A stretch of DNA of 64,000 bases from Marchantia polymorpha subsp. ruderalis (taxonomy: Eukaryota > Streptophyta > Marchantiopsida > Marchantiales > Marchantiaceae). Each line of letters opens with the position of its first letter. Within the stretch, counting starts at the first letter, position 1. Shown here one piece after another: positions 54,677-64,000 of the stretch. The DNA lies in contig AP031355.1 of assembly GCA_037833965.1 (NCBI GenBank), positions 17,013,501-17,077,500 of the forward strand, in the 5' to 3' direction. The translations under genes and the position numbers were made by a program. Below the pieces are notes generated by a model. It ran no database searches. It saw nothing but the letters and a program-made list of their open reading frames with translations, and was not told the DNA's origin.

Positions 54677-55318
54677 GATAGCGTAGTGCTAGTTAGGATC
54701 TTTTGAGGGTATAAAGTAGATCAAGGCGTTTTGCCCTTGGACTCTTCCAGTTTCGGAAGTGCAGATCAGGAACTCACTTTCTTGGCGTGTTTGTGCATTT
54801 TGGTCCTGGCACCACGTAGAGAAGCTGCAGCATAGCGAAGTTACCGTATGTTGTAGTTGAAGGCCTTCGGCTGAATGTTCAGAGCTAGTACCCGGTTAGA
54901 GACTTGAGTAGTGCGGATCTGCACCTGCGGGTGATTTCTGATGCTCAGAGCCGGCTGCGAGTTAGATACTTGAACAGTTCCCCCTTACTCCTTCGAGTGA
55001 CATATCCTGATTGTACTCCTACGGGAAGTTTCCCCTGAATGCCAATGTGAAGTTTTATTACTTCGTGTAAACCTTGGTTTGTAATTCAGGTTGTGTGTGT
55101 GTTACTGGATCGTGTTTTCAGTAAGTTCTCAGTCGGGTCTGCACTCCCTGCGTTTGGTGTGATAGTCGAGGGTGACGTCCACGGCGTATGTAGAGGCTTC
55201 GTTCCGAAGTGGGAAGTCCAGTCCGGGTACCCCCGCTAGTTCCTGGCGGAAGGGCAGTAAAAGCCGGAGTGGGAGGCACTACCTGCAGAACCTCTGAGTG
55301 AACTTGTGAGACACTTTC

Positions 55319-55802
55319 TGTGGTACCCCACTTTTGGCAATTTTGAGGAAATTAAAACATTTTTGGAAAACTGTACCCTGGCAGCATTGTAAATAGCCTT
55401 CGGTACATCAAAACAGAGTGAATCCGGAAGATCGCGGGGATTCTCGAGGGATCTTGTAGAATCTGGGATTTGGGGTGCAGCAGTAAGGACAGACACCACC
55501 CTCCCTGCGAGCTCTGCAATTAGGACCCCTACGACGCAAGGCGCAAAACCCGCCTTCGGAGGTTGCGTCCGCGGCGGTAGGGAAACCCTCCATAATTGGG
55601 TCAACCCTCGGGCGCCTTGACCAAGTTAGAGTCCCGTTGAAAAGAGCTCGACGCACTGATTCCAACGAGCCCAAGAACGCTTGGAACGGACGAGGACTTA
55701 GGGAGTTATCACTATTGGAAGAAACGGAGGCGGTCGCCTACGGCGGAAAGAGTTCGCCACCGGCGCAAATTCCGCCTACGCGGAAGGGGGAATCAAGTTT
55801 TG
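55319..55802 (+). mobile_element. Element F: first 484 bp of a giant LTR, in G and split by D
   Basis: Starts TGTGGTACCCCAC at 55319 within the U5 of G (preceded by ctttc). The sequence matches the first 480 bp of B and C, then breaks at 'caagttttg' where D begins. The remainder would lie beyond D, outside the window. Confidence 0.85.
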
Positions 55803-58800
55803 TGTGGTACCCCACTTTTGGCAATTTTGAGGAAATTAAAACATTTTTGGAAAACTGTACCATGGAAGCATTGTAAATAGCCTTCGGTACATCAAAACAG
55901 AGTGAATCCGGAAGATCGCGGGGATTCTCGAGGGATCTTGTAGAATCTGGGATTTGGGGTGCCGCACCAAGCACAGGCACCACCCTCCCTGCGAGCTCCG
56001 CAGTTAGGATCTCTACGGCGCAAGGCGCAAAACCCGCCTTCGGAGGTTGCGTCCGCGGCTGTAGGGAAACCCCCGTAATTAGGTAAACCCTCGGGCGCCT
56101 TGACCAAGTTGGGTCCCGTTGGAAAGAGCTCGACGCGCTGATTCTAACGAGCCCAAGAACGCTTGGAACGGACGAGGACTTAGGGAGTTATCGCTACTGG
56201 AAGAAACGGAGGCGGTCGCCTACGGCGGAAGGAGTTCGCAACCGGCGCGAATTCCGCCTACGCGGAAGGGGGATTCAAGTTTTGTCCTATGCACGGGCGA
56301 AGGCGTTCGCCTGTGCACAGGCGTAGTAGGGTTAGGGAAGGCGCGAAGTTCGCCTACGCACAGGCCTTCGCCTGCGCACAGGCACTTCGGCGTCGGCGGA
56401 AAATCCGCCTTGGGCCCTAGAAATGCGCCTTGTGAGGTAGAAAGTGTACGGCGCCTTCCGCGCCAGCGCAGCGCAGCGTACGTCGGAAGAGCCGCCAGAG
56501 TAATCCCATCGGTACGGACCGTGCGGACGGCACGGGTGGATGCGCTCTTGGACGGACGGAGTTGCGGCGGCGAAAGCGCCAACAGAGAGACAAGGGACGG
56601 ACAGACTGGACGGAGACGGCTGACCACGGTCAACGCCTTCCGCGCCAGCGCAGCGCCGCGGACGGAATTCGCCTGCGCACAGGCGAACGCCTGTGCACAG
56701 GAGGATGGAGTTCCGCGCCGGCGGAGAATCCACCGAGGCTTCCGCCTGCGCACAGGCAGGAGTTGAATTTTTGTCCGACATGCGGACACACGCGTCAAGG
56801 CAGAAGGAGATTGGCCGAGGGGCGGTACGAACAAGTGTACCGCGCAAGGCGGAAAACTCGCCTTCGGCGCTACGCCCCCATGTCCGGAGGGTGACACGCT
56901 CGCGGAGTTCAAATCCGCCAATTCGAGCGTGAGAGTTTAATCGACGACGGCGGAGCGTGAAGCCGCGCGTGAGAGCGAAGACCGTTCCAGCGTACAGCCG
57001 GCGCGGCCATCAAGTGAGACGTTCTTCACGACCAAGAGTCGACCATGACCTTCGACCGGGCGGCGGAGAACGTCCCATTCTTGAATTCGCGATTCCAATC
57101 TCTTGTGCGCGCTGCGCGCATCCATCTGCTGGCTGCGGAACATTCTCGTCGTCGTCGCACAGGAGATTTCTTGTTGATTGAGGGAGAAGTGAGTGCGCGT
57201 GATTTGGAATTGAGAGCGATTAGAGTTTGCCGAGAGAGAAAGAAACGCGAACAGTGCGGAAGTAGAATGAGCGGGCGAGCGAACCCCAGGAACGCAATGA
57301 CGAGACCGAGCAGATTGCGGATGGTGCCACTTCGCCTACCACAGAACGGGCTGCGCGCTTTCGAGGAGCGCTTAATAGCAAGAAAGCTCGATTTCTTGCT
57401 ATGGGGATGGAATTACATCTGCGCGAATATGGTGCGCGAGTGGCTAGAGCCACAGGGACCACCCTCGCGCGGATTGCGTCCGCATGTTGACCGGTGGACA
57501 GTCCAAGATTGGGCGCAGGCGTTGGGAAGATGTGCTGGCATGCCAGGGCATCTCCTTTTCGACAGTGAGAGCATCAAGGTGACCAAGCAAGAAGAGGCGC
57601 AATTTGTGGAGCTGTTCAAGACCGGGAGGTCCACCAAGAATGGGTACAGGACCCGTGATTACAAAGATCGATTTTGCCGGACTTTGTCCGCGGCGCTGAT
57701 GCAATTACTGCAGCCGCACCGCGCCTGCTACATCACATTGTGGCAGGTCTCTTTTGTGGAGTGCGTCATCGAGGGAACTCCAATTCACTGGGCGAGCATC
57801 CTGCACAGGGTGATGCGACAGCACGCGTTTGAGGAGAAGGGGGGAACTCTAAACCATCTTTCTCCTTTCCTCATCAATTTTTATCGACAGCGGAATTGTT
57901 TGACAGCGGCGGAGCTTGAACATTTTCCGCCATTGTCCATCGACCATCCCGGGAAGTATGTGCGGGAGAACGAGGTCGATACTGACGCAGAGGAGTCACC
58001 GACTTCTACCCCATCAAGACGGAGGGACGAAGGGCGACACACTCCTGCAGCGCGAGTGCCGCGGAAGCGGCGATGGAGGGAAGAGTCCGAAGAGGAGCAG
58101 CATCAAGAACTCTCTGCTCCCATTCGACCGCGGCCGCTGTGCGAGCCATACAGCCGGCCGAAGCAGAAGGCACGCAGACTGGTGTTGCCAGCTGACAGTG
58201 CAGACACGGCGACGATTGCGACGGAGATAGGAAGTGCGTCGCCAGAGAGGCGAGAAGAAGCGCGGACGACCGCAGGAGCGACGGGCCACGCTGCAACCTC
58301 GTCGGGAGAGAGGCCGCCTACGGGCCAAGGGCCTCCGGAGTTACCACGTGCGATGCGGACAGAGGTTCCGTTTGCGCACAGGCGAACCTCCGCGGACGGA
58401 CGAGCCTCCGCGGACCGGCGAACACAAGTGGACGTGGATCTACGCTTACGCGTGGGAAGGAGCAGTCCGCCTGTGCACAGGCGCTCGCCTGTGCACAGGT
58501 CACCTGTGCACAGAACACCTCCGCACGTGCCGCCTGTGCACAGGCAAGAATCACCCCCGTTCCAACGCAGGAAGGGGAAGGAGCCGGCGGAAGAACCGCC
58601 TACGAGACACCGGCCCTCGGGGCCAGACCCTCCGGCGCACCACGCGCCGCAATTCGCGCCTTCGGCGCCAGGGCCTTCGAGCCGAGGAGATACGAGCAGA
58701 GAGCGTGCGGAGGCCGCACCATCGGCGGGAAGTACGCCGATAGATGCGCCTTCGGCGGTAGGGCCTATAGGCCAAGGAACATCGGGCGTGCGGCCCCCGG

Positions 58801-60436
58801 CCATGTCGCCTTCGGCGATAGATGTCCGCGGCGCTACGCCTACGGCGGACAAGGCGCCGGCAAATGCGCCAGAGCACGGGCCGGGCACGGCCCCCACGGA
58901 CCGATCGAGGGAGCAGCAGACGGAGGAGCGGAGTGACTGTCCGCGGGACGACATCTCGATGCGCGATGCGCAATCCAATCCCGCGCAGCCACCCTCCGCT
59001 CGATCGCCTTCGGCGACGGACGACGGCGACAGAGAGAATGCGGTGGGCAATCAACCAGCGAGCGACGGGGATGCCGCTCGGATACATTCGCCTTCCGCCT
59101 TAGACATTTTGGCGACGAGCAGCGAGGCCGCAGCCGTGCCTTCGCAGGCAGCACACGTCGAGGACGTGCAGCCCCACTCGGGGCAGTCGCCGACGCATTC
59201 AATGGCGACTGAAATTCTCCACTCGGATGATGACGATGGAGGCTCCACGGAAGAAATGTCAGGAGCAGAAGACACCGAGGAGGAGGAGGAGGAAATTGTT
59301 GGAGCGCCGGCGGCGGCGCTCTCTGAGCAGGTGATTCCGTTGCTGCGGTACTTGGATCGCAAGGTCGATAAATACGCCGACCCACTCCAGCCGGGATCTT
59401 ACATCGAGTTAGTGCGCAGGCGGACTCGCACTAAAGTCCACACCAGCAAGCTATTAGCTAGAGTGGACCAGGAGTTGAGGGACTTGAGGGAGAAGCATGA
59501 GTGCTTGTGGGGACAGTACAAGCTTAATCAGAAATTCTACAAGCACTCCGAGAAGATGAAGGATGAGAAACTGGGCGAGCTCACCAAGGAGCAGGTGAAG
59601 GTCAAGGAAGCACTCGATTCTGAGCAGGCCCAGAATCGGATTTTGTCAGAGGAGCTCGTGCGACAGACGCGGTTGTTGGAACAATGTCAGCTCGCACGGC
59701 AGGCGGATGAAGAATTAATCCGCAGTTTGCAGTCAGAGTGTGGCGAATTGAGGGCGCAACGTGCTGAAGCCGAATCGCAATTAGTGACCATTGAAGAGGA
59801 TCGCACGAAGGAGGCGGATCGCACGAAGGTGGAGATGGCGAGGCGAGTCGCCCACTGTCTCAAGGGCTACGCCCACTGGGAAGTGAAGGCGCAGGAGAAA
59901 CTCACACTGCGTGAGTTTGAATTGCGCGCAGCCGGGTTGTTGTCAGGCGACAGTAGGAGTCGGCGGAAGGTAGCGAAGAAGCTCGAGGCCTTTCTGTCGA
60001 AGGCACAGGATACCATGTCCGCCCTCGAGGGGGAGGTGTCCGCGGCGTTGCAGCGGTTGGGACTGCGCAGTCGAGCGGAAGAGTGGCAGGGTAGGGAGTT
60101 AGTGCGCGGCAGTCGGCCGCGCAGGAGACGTAGTACAGGTTCCGCGGAGTGTAGTGTAGCGTGGTTCCGTGCAGGCGTGTAGCGTAGTGCAGTGTAGTGC
60201 TAGGTAGGACTTAGAAGGTATAAAATAGTTCTAGGCGTTTTGCCTGGGGTTCTTTCCCATCAGAAGTGCAGATCAGAAACCCATTTCCTTTGCGTGTTTG
60301 TGTCCTTGAGTTCTGTCACCACGCAGGAGGAGTTACAACTTAGCGTTCCGCATTTTGTAGCTGAAGGCCTTCGGCCGAATGTTCAGAGCTAGTACATTGG
60401 TTAGAGACTTGAGTAGTTCGGATCTGCCCCTGCGGG
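55803..60436 (+). mobile_element. Element D: giant LTR inserted in F and interrupted by E
   Basis: Starts TGTGGTACCCCAC at 55803 (preceded by ttttg), has a full U3 with ORF, TATA at 60219, and runs to 'gcggg' in U5 at 60436, where the inverted element E begins. Whether it is a solo LTR or a 5' LTR cannot be told from this window. Confidence 0.85.
57045..60182 (+). CDS. LTR-encoded ORF of element D, intact
   Basis: 1045 codons with the domain order of B and C. The alternative start is 57297. It shares with C several changes from B (for example DRFCRTLS for DRFRRTLS, and EKLGELTKEQ for EKLHELTKEQ), so C and D are closer to each other. Three independent insertions (B 5' LTR, C, D) keep the frame over more than 1000 codons, which is the main support for a real gene. 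Function unknown. Confidence 0.75.
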   Translation: MTFDRAAENVPFLNSRFQSLVRAARIHLLAAEHSRRRRTGDFLLIEGEVSARDLELRAIRVCRERKKREQCGSRMSGRANPRNAMTRPSRLRMVPLRLPQNGLRAFEERLIARKLDFLLWGWNYICANMVREWLEPQGPPSRGLRPHVDRWTVQDWAQALGRCAGMPGHLLFDSESIKVTKQEEAQFVELFKTGRSTKNGYRTRDYKDRFCRTLSAALMQLLQPHRACYITLWQVSFVECVIEGTPIHWASILHRVMRQHAFEEKGGTLNHLSPFLINFYRQRNCLTAAELEHFPPLSIDHPGKYVRENEVDTDAEESPTSTPSRRRDEGRHTPAARVPRKRRWREESEEEQHQELSAPIRPRPLCEPYSRPKQKARRLVLPADSADTATIATEIGSASPERREEARTTAGATGHAATSSGERPPTGQGPPELPRAMRTEVPFAHRRTSADGRASADRRTQVDVDLRLRVGRSSPPVHRRSPVHRSPVHRTPPHVPPVHRQESPPFQRRKGKEPAEEPPTRHRPSGPDPPAHHAPQFAPSAPGPSSRGDTSRERAEAAPSAGSTPIDAPSAVGPIGQGTSGVRPPAMSPSAIDVRGATPTADKAPANAPEHGPGTAPTDRSREQQTEERSDCPRDDISMRDAQSNPAQPPSARSPSATDDGDRENAVGNQPASDGDAARIHSPSALDILATSSEAAAVPSQAAHVEDVQPHSGQSPTHSMATEILHSDDDDGGSTEEMSGAEDTEEEEEEIVGAPAAALSEQVIPLLRYLDRKVDKYADPLQPGSYIELVRRRTRTKVHTSKLLARVDQELRDLREKHECLWGQYKLNQKFYKHSEKMKDEKLGELTKEQVKVKEALDSEQAQNRILSEELVRQTRLLEQCQLARQADEELIRSLQSECGELRAQRAEAESQLVTIEEDRTKEADRTKVEMARRVAHCLKGYAHWEVKAQEKLTLREFELRAAGLLSGDSRSRRKVAKKLEAFLSKAQDTMSALEGEVSAALQRLGLRSRAEEWQGRELVRGSRPRRRRSTGSAECSVAWFRAGV

Positions 60437-63400
60437 TGTAATAACCCACTAAAGGCTAAAACTGCAATATAGTGGCAGAAAGGTCGAACCCACAGGGACA
60501 GAGGAACACACAGGGTACAAAGTGTCACGTTTTAACAAACTATTGAGGAGTTTGAATTCTCAGGCGACTGTCACTCCCAGAAATACTGCAAGTGTCCACT
60601 CGGAGCGCACTCGGAGGTCGCACAGTGCAGCGTAACACACACACACACACACACCTGAAACTACAGAAACACAACCCAGAGATCCGTTAGGACCTCTACT
60701 CAAGATTTCAGGGGGGAAAGTCTCTCGCGAGCACACTCGGCAAAGCTGCGGGCAGTGACTTCCAACTCCGGCTTTTACAACACTTCCACTAGCTTGCTGC
60801 TAGTGTAGGAAACCCGGTTTGGACTGCCTACTTCGGATCGAAGTCACTCCTACGCGGTGAACAACATTCTCAACTCACAAAACGCGCAGAGAACACAGGT
60901 CTGCACTGAAGGACTCACTGAGAAACATTCCAGTAACACAACAACAGTCTATTGAAGAGTTTGAATTCTCAGGCACTTGTCATTCCCAGAAATACTACAG
61001 GGGTTACCCTCAAGGCACCTGCTGCAGCGTAACCTGAATTTACAACCAAGGTTTACACGAAGTAGCAAAACTTCACTTTGGCATTCAGGGGAAAAATCCC
61101 AAGGAGTACAATCAGAAAGAAACACTCGAAGGTGTAGGGGCGAAACTGTTCAAGTATCTAACTAGTCACTGGCTCTGAGCATCGGCAGTCACCCGCAGGT
61201 GCAGATCCGAACTACTCAAGTCTCTAACCAATGGACTAGCTCTGAACATTCGGCCGCAGGCCTTCAGCTACAAAATGCGGAACGCTAAGTTGTAACTCCT
61301 CGTGCGTGGTGACAGAGCTCAAGGACACAAACACGCAAAGGAAATGGGTTCCTGATCTGCACTTCTGATGGGAAAGAACCCCAGGCAAAACGCCTGGAAC
61401 TATTTTATACCTTCTAAGTCCTAACTAACACTACACTGTACTACGCTATACGCCTGCACGGAACCACGCTACACTACACTCCACGGAACCTGTACTACGT
61501 CTCCTGCGCGGCCGACTGCCGCGCACTAACTCCCTACCCTGCCACTCATCCGCTCGACTACGCAGTCCCAACCGCTTCAACGCCGCGGACACCTCCCCCT
61601 CGAGGGCGGACATGGTATCCTGTGCCTTCGACAGAAAGGCCTCGAGCTTCTTCGCTACCTTCCGCCGACTCCTACTGTCGTCTGACAACAACCCGGCTGC
61701 GCGCAATTCAAACTCACGTAGTGTGAGTTTCTCCTGCGCCTTCACTTCCCAGTGGGCGTAGCCCTTGAGACAGTGGGCGACTCGCCTCGCCGTCTCCACC
61801 TTCGTGCGATCCGCCTCCTTCCTGCGATCCTCTTCAATGGTCACTAATTGCGATTCGGCTTCAGCACGTTGCGCCCTCAATTCGCCACACTCTGACTGCA
61901 AACTGCGGATTAACTCTTCATCCGCCTGCCGTGCGAGCTGACATTGTTCCAACAACCGCGTCTGTCGCACGAGCTCCTCTGACAAAATCCGATTCTGGGC
62001 CTGCTCAGAGTTGAGTGCTTCCTTGACCTTCACGTGCTCCTTGGTGAGCTCGCCTAGTTTCTCATCCTTCATCTTCTCGGAGTGCTTGTAGAATTTCTGA
62101 TTAAGCTTGTACTGTCCCCACAAGCACTCATGCTTCTCCTTCAAGTCCCTCAACTCCTGGTCCACTCTAGCTAATAGCTTGCTGGTGTGGACTTTAGTGC
62201 GAGTCCGCCTGCGCACTAACTCGATGTAAGATCCCGGCTGGAGTGGGTCGGCGTATTTATCGACCTTGCGATCCAAGTACCGCAGCAACGGAATCACCTG
62301 CTCAGAGAGCGCCGCCGCCGGCGCTCCAACAATTTCCTCCTCCTCCTCCTCGGTGTCTTCTGCTCCTGACATTTCTTCCGTGGAGCCTCCGTCGTCATCA
62401 TCCGAGTGGAGAATTTCAGTCGCCATTGATTGCGTCGGCGACTGCCCCGAGTGGGGCTGCACGTCCTCGACGTGTGCTGCCTGCGAAGGCACGGCTGCGG
62501 CCTCGCTGCTCGTCGCCAAAATGTCTAAGGCGGAAGGCGAATGTATCCGAGCGGCATCCCCGTCGCTCGCTGGTTGATTCCCCACCGCATTCTCTCTGTC
62601 GCCGTCGTCCGTCGCCGAAGGCGATCGAGCGGAGGGTGGCTGCGCGGGGTTGGATTGCGCATCGCGCATCGAGATGTCGTCCCGCGGACAGTCACTCCGC
62701 TCCTCCGTCTGCTGCTCCCTCGATCGGTCCGTGGGGGCCGTGCTCGGCCCGTGCGCAGGCGCATTTGCCGGCGCCTTGTCCGCCGCAGGCGTAGCGCCGC
62801 GGACATCTATCGCCGAAGGCGACATGGCCAGGGGCCGCACGCCCGATGTTCCTTGGCCTATAGGCCCTACCGCCGAAGGCGCGTCTATCGGCGGACTTCC
62901 CGCCGATGGTGCGGCCTCCGCACGCTCTCCGCTCGTATCCCCTCGGCTCGAAGGCCCTGGCGCCGAAGGCGCAAATTGCGGCGCGTGGTGCGCCGGAGGG
63001 TCTGGCCCCGAGGGCCGGTGTCTCGTAGGCGGTTCTTCCGCCGGCTCCTTCCCCTTCCTACGTTGGAACGGGGGTGATTCTTGCCTGTGCACAGGCGGCA
63101 CGTGCGGAGGTGTTCTGTGCACAGGTGACCTGTGCACAGGCGACCTGTGCACAGGCGAGCGCCTTTGCACAGGCGGACTGTCGCCTGTCTGGCGACGCAC
63201 TTCCTATCTCCGTTGCAATTGTCGCCGTGTCTGCACTGTCAGCTGGTAACACCAGTCTGCGTGCCTTCTGCTTCGGCCGGCTGTATGGCTCGCACAGCGG
63301 CCGCGGTCGAATGGGAGCAGAGGGTTCTTGCTGCTGCTCCTCTTCGGACTCTTCCCTCCATCGCCGCTTCCGCGGCACTCGCGCTGCAGGAGTGTGTCGC

Positions 63401-64000
63401 CCTTCCTCCCTCCGTCTTGATGGGGTAGAAGTCGGTGACTCCTCCGCATCAGTGTCGACCTCGTTCTCCCGCACATACTTCCCGGGATGGTCGATGGACA
63501 ATGGCGGAAAATGTTCAAGCTCCGCCGCTGTCAAACAATTCCGCTGTCGATAAAAATTGATGAGGAAAGGAGAAAGATGGTTTAGAGTTCCCCCCTTCTC
63601 CTCAAACGCGTGCTGTCGCATCACCCTGTGCAGGATGCTCGCCCAGTGAATTGGAGTTCCCTCGATGACGCACTCCACAAAAGAGACCTGCCACAATGTG
63701 ATGTAGCAGGCGCGGTGCGGCTGCAGTAATTGCATCAGCGCCGCGGACAAAGTCCGGCGAAATCGATCCTTGTAATCACGGGTCCTGTACCCATTCTTGG
63801 TAGACCTCCCGGTCTTGAACAGCTCCACAAATTGCGCTTCTTCTTGTTTGGTCACCTTGATGCTCTCGCTGTCGAAAAGGAGATGCCCTGGCATGCCAGC
63901 ACATCTTCCCAACGCCTGCGCCCAATCTTGGACTGTCCACCGGTCAACATGCGGACGCAATCCGCGCGAGGGTGGTCCCTGTGGCTCTAGCCACTCGCGC
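60437..64000 (-). mobile_element. Element E: inverted giant LTR, runs off the window
   Basis: Starts TGTAATAACCCAC at 60437 inside D, in reverse orientation. It carries the U5, hairpin (61381-61397), TATA and LTR ORF in minus orientation, still within the ORF at the window edge. Preceding bases gcggg would be the target duplication. Confidence 0.85.
61446..63960 (-). pseudogene. LTR ORF of element E, with linker deletion and frameshift
   Basis: Minus strand. The helical-domain part (from 63960, continuing off the window) and the linker-coiled-coil part (63200 to 61446) are each open but in different frames. They meet near 63180, where about 250 bp of the linker is missing. Sequence variants (SLQSECGEL, HVEDVQPH) group it with D. 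Confidence 0.8.

Larger units (their letters stand above)
45309..64000 (+). mobile_element. Element G: diverged giant LTR, split by C and by the F-D-E nest
   Basis: Starts TGAGGTAACACAC at 45309, matching the H and B ends with substitutions. Its own sequence is 45309-48072 and 53525-55318, at least 4.56 kb, with TATA at 54710 and hairpin at 54722-54739. The right end lies outside the window or past the nested insertions. It carries a full-length relative of the LTR ORF, so ORF-bearing LTRs predate the split between subfamilies. Confidence 0.8.

Overview
This is nuclear DNA of a land plant, most likely a liverwort (a hornwort is the alternative). It contains a gene with spliceosomal introns (three-repeat MYB), large nested Ty3-type LTR retrotransposons, and a decayed nuclear copy of plastid DNA. 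The plastid copy carries a cysT (sulfate permease) relic beside trnL-UAG. That plastid gene survives in liverworts and hornworts but not in vascular plants, hence the placement.

Layout. 1-5.1 kb: AT-rich, no intact gene; short tandem repeats, a perfect 34-bp palindrome and a faint integrase relic. 5.1-7.5 kb: a seven-exon R1R2R3-MYB gene with a 60-bp tandem array in its last exon and a missing GT at one splice donor. 8.6-14.8 kb: a nuclear plastid insert, collinear with a bryophyte plastome (ndhD, ccsA, trnL, cysT, rpl32, rpl21, ndhF, then rrn16 and trnV) with one large internal deletion and heavy decay. 14.8-20.1 kb: host repeats, an inverted-repeat element, and a second copy of the trnV-flank segment.

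20.1-39.8 kb and 45.3-64 kb are built almost wholly from one family of giant LTRs (about 5.2-5.4 kb each). Their borders are fixed by TG...CA ends and matching 5-bp target duplications. Solo LTR A (minus strand, TSD gaact) is split by element B (TSD ctgtg). B is the only copy with an interior: PBS matching tRNA-Asp, Gag with three zinc knuckles, protease, a UAG-CAA-UUA stop, RT, RNase H and a truncated integrase. On the right, element G is split by solo LTR C (TSD ttgcg) and by F, which is split by D, which is split by inverted copy E. H (40.3-42.5 kb, TSD cataa) is a short relative without the ORF.

The most unusual feature is that the LTR itself carries a long ORF (about 960-1050 codons) lying in U3 and ending about 35 bp before the LTR TATA box. 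The product has an N-terminal helical domain, a low-complexity linker and a C-terminal coiled coil. The linker DNA and the noncoding U3 upstream are packed with short perfect palindromes, mainly CGCCTGTGCACAGGCG and CGCCTTCGGCG. A relative in G has the same protein layout but different repeat motifs. A hairpin just after the TATA box keeps its pairing between subfamilies through paired changes. Together this looks like an LTR-borne accessory gene system in a Tat/Athila-like Ty3 lineage.
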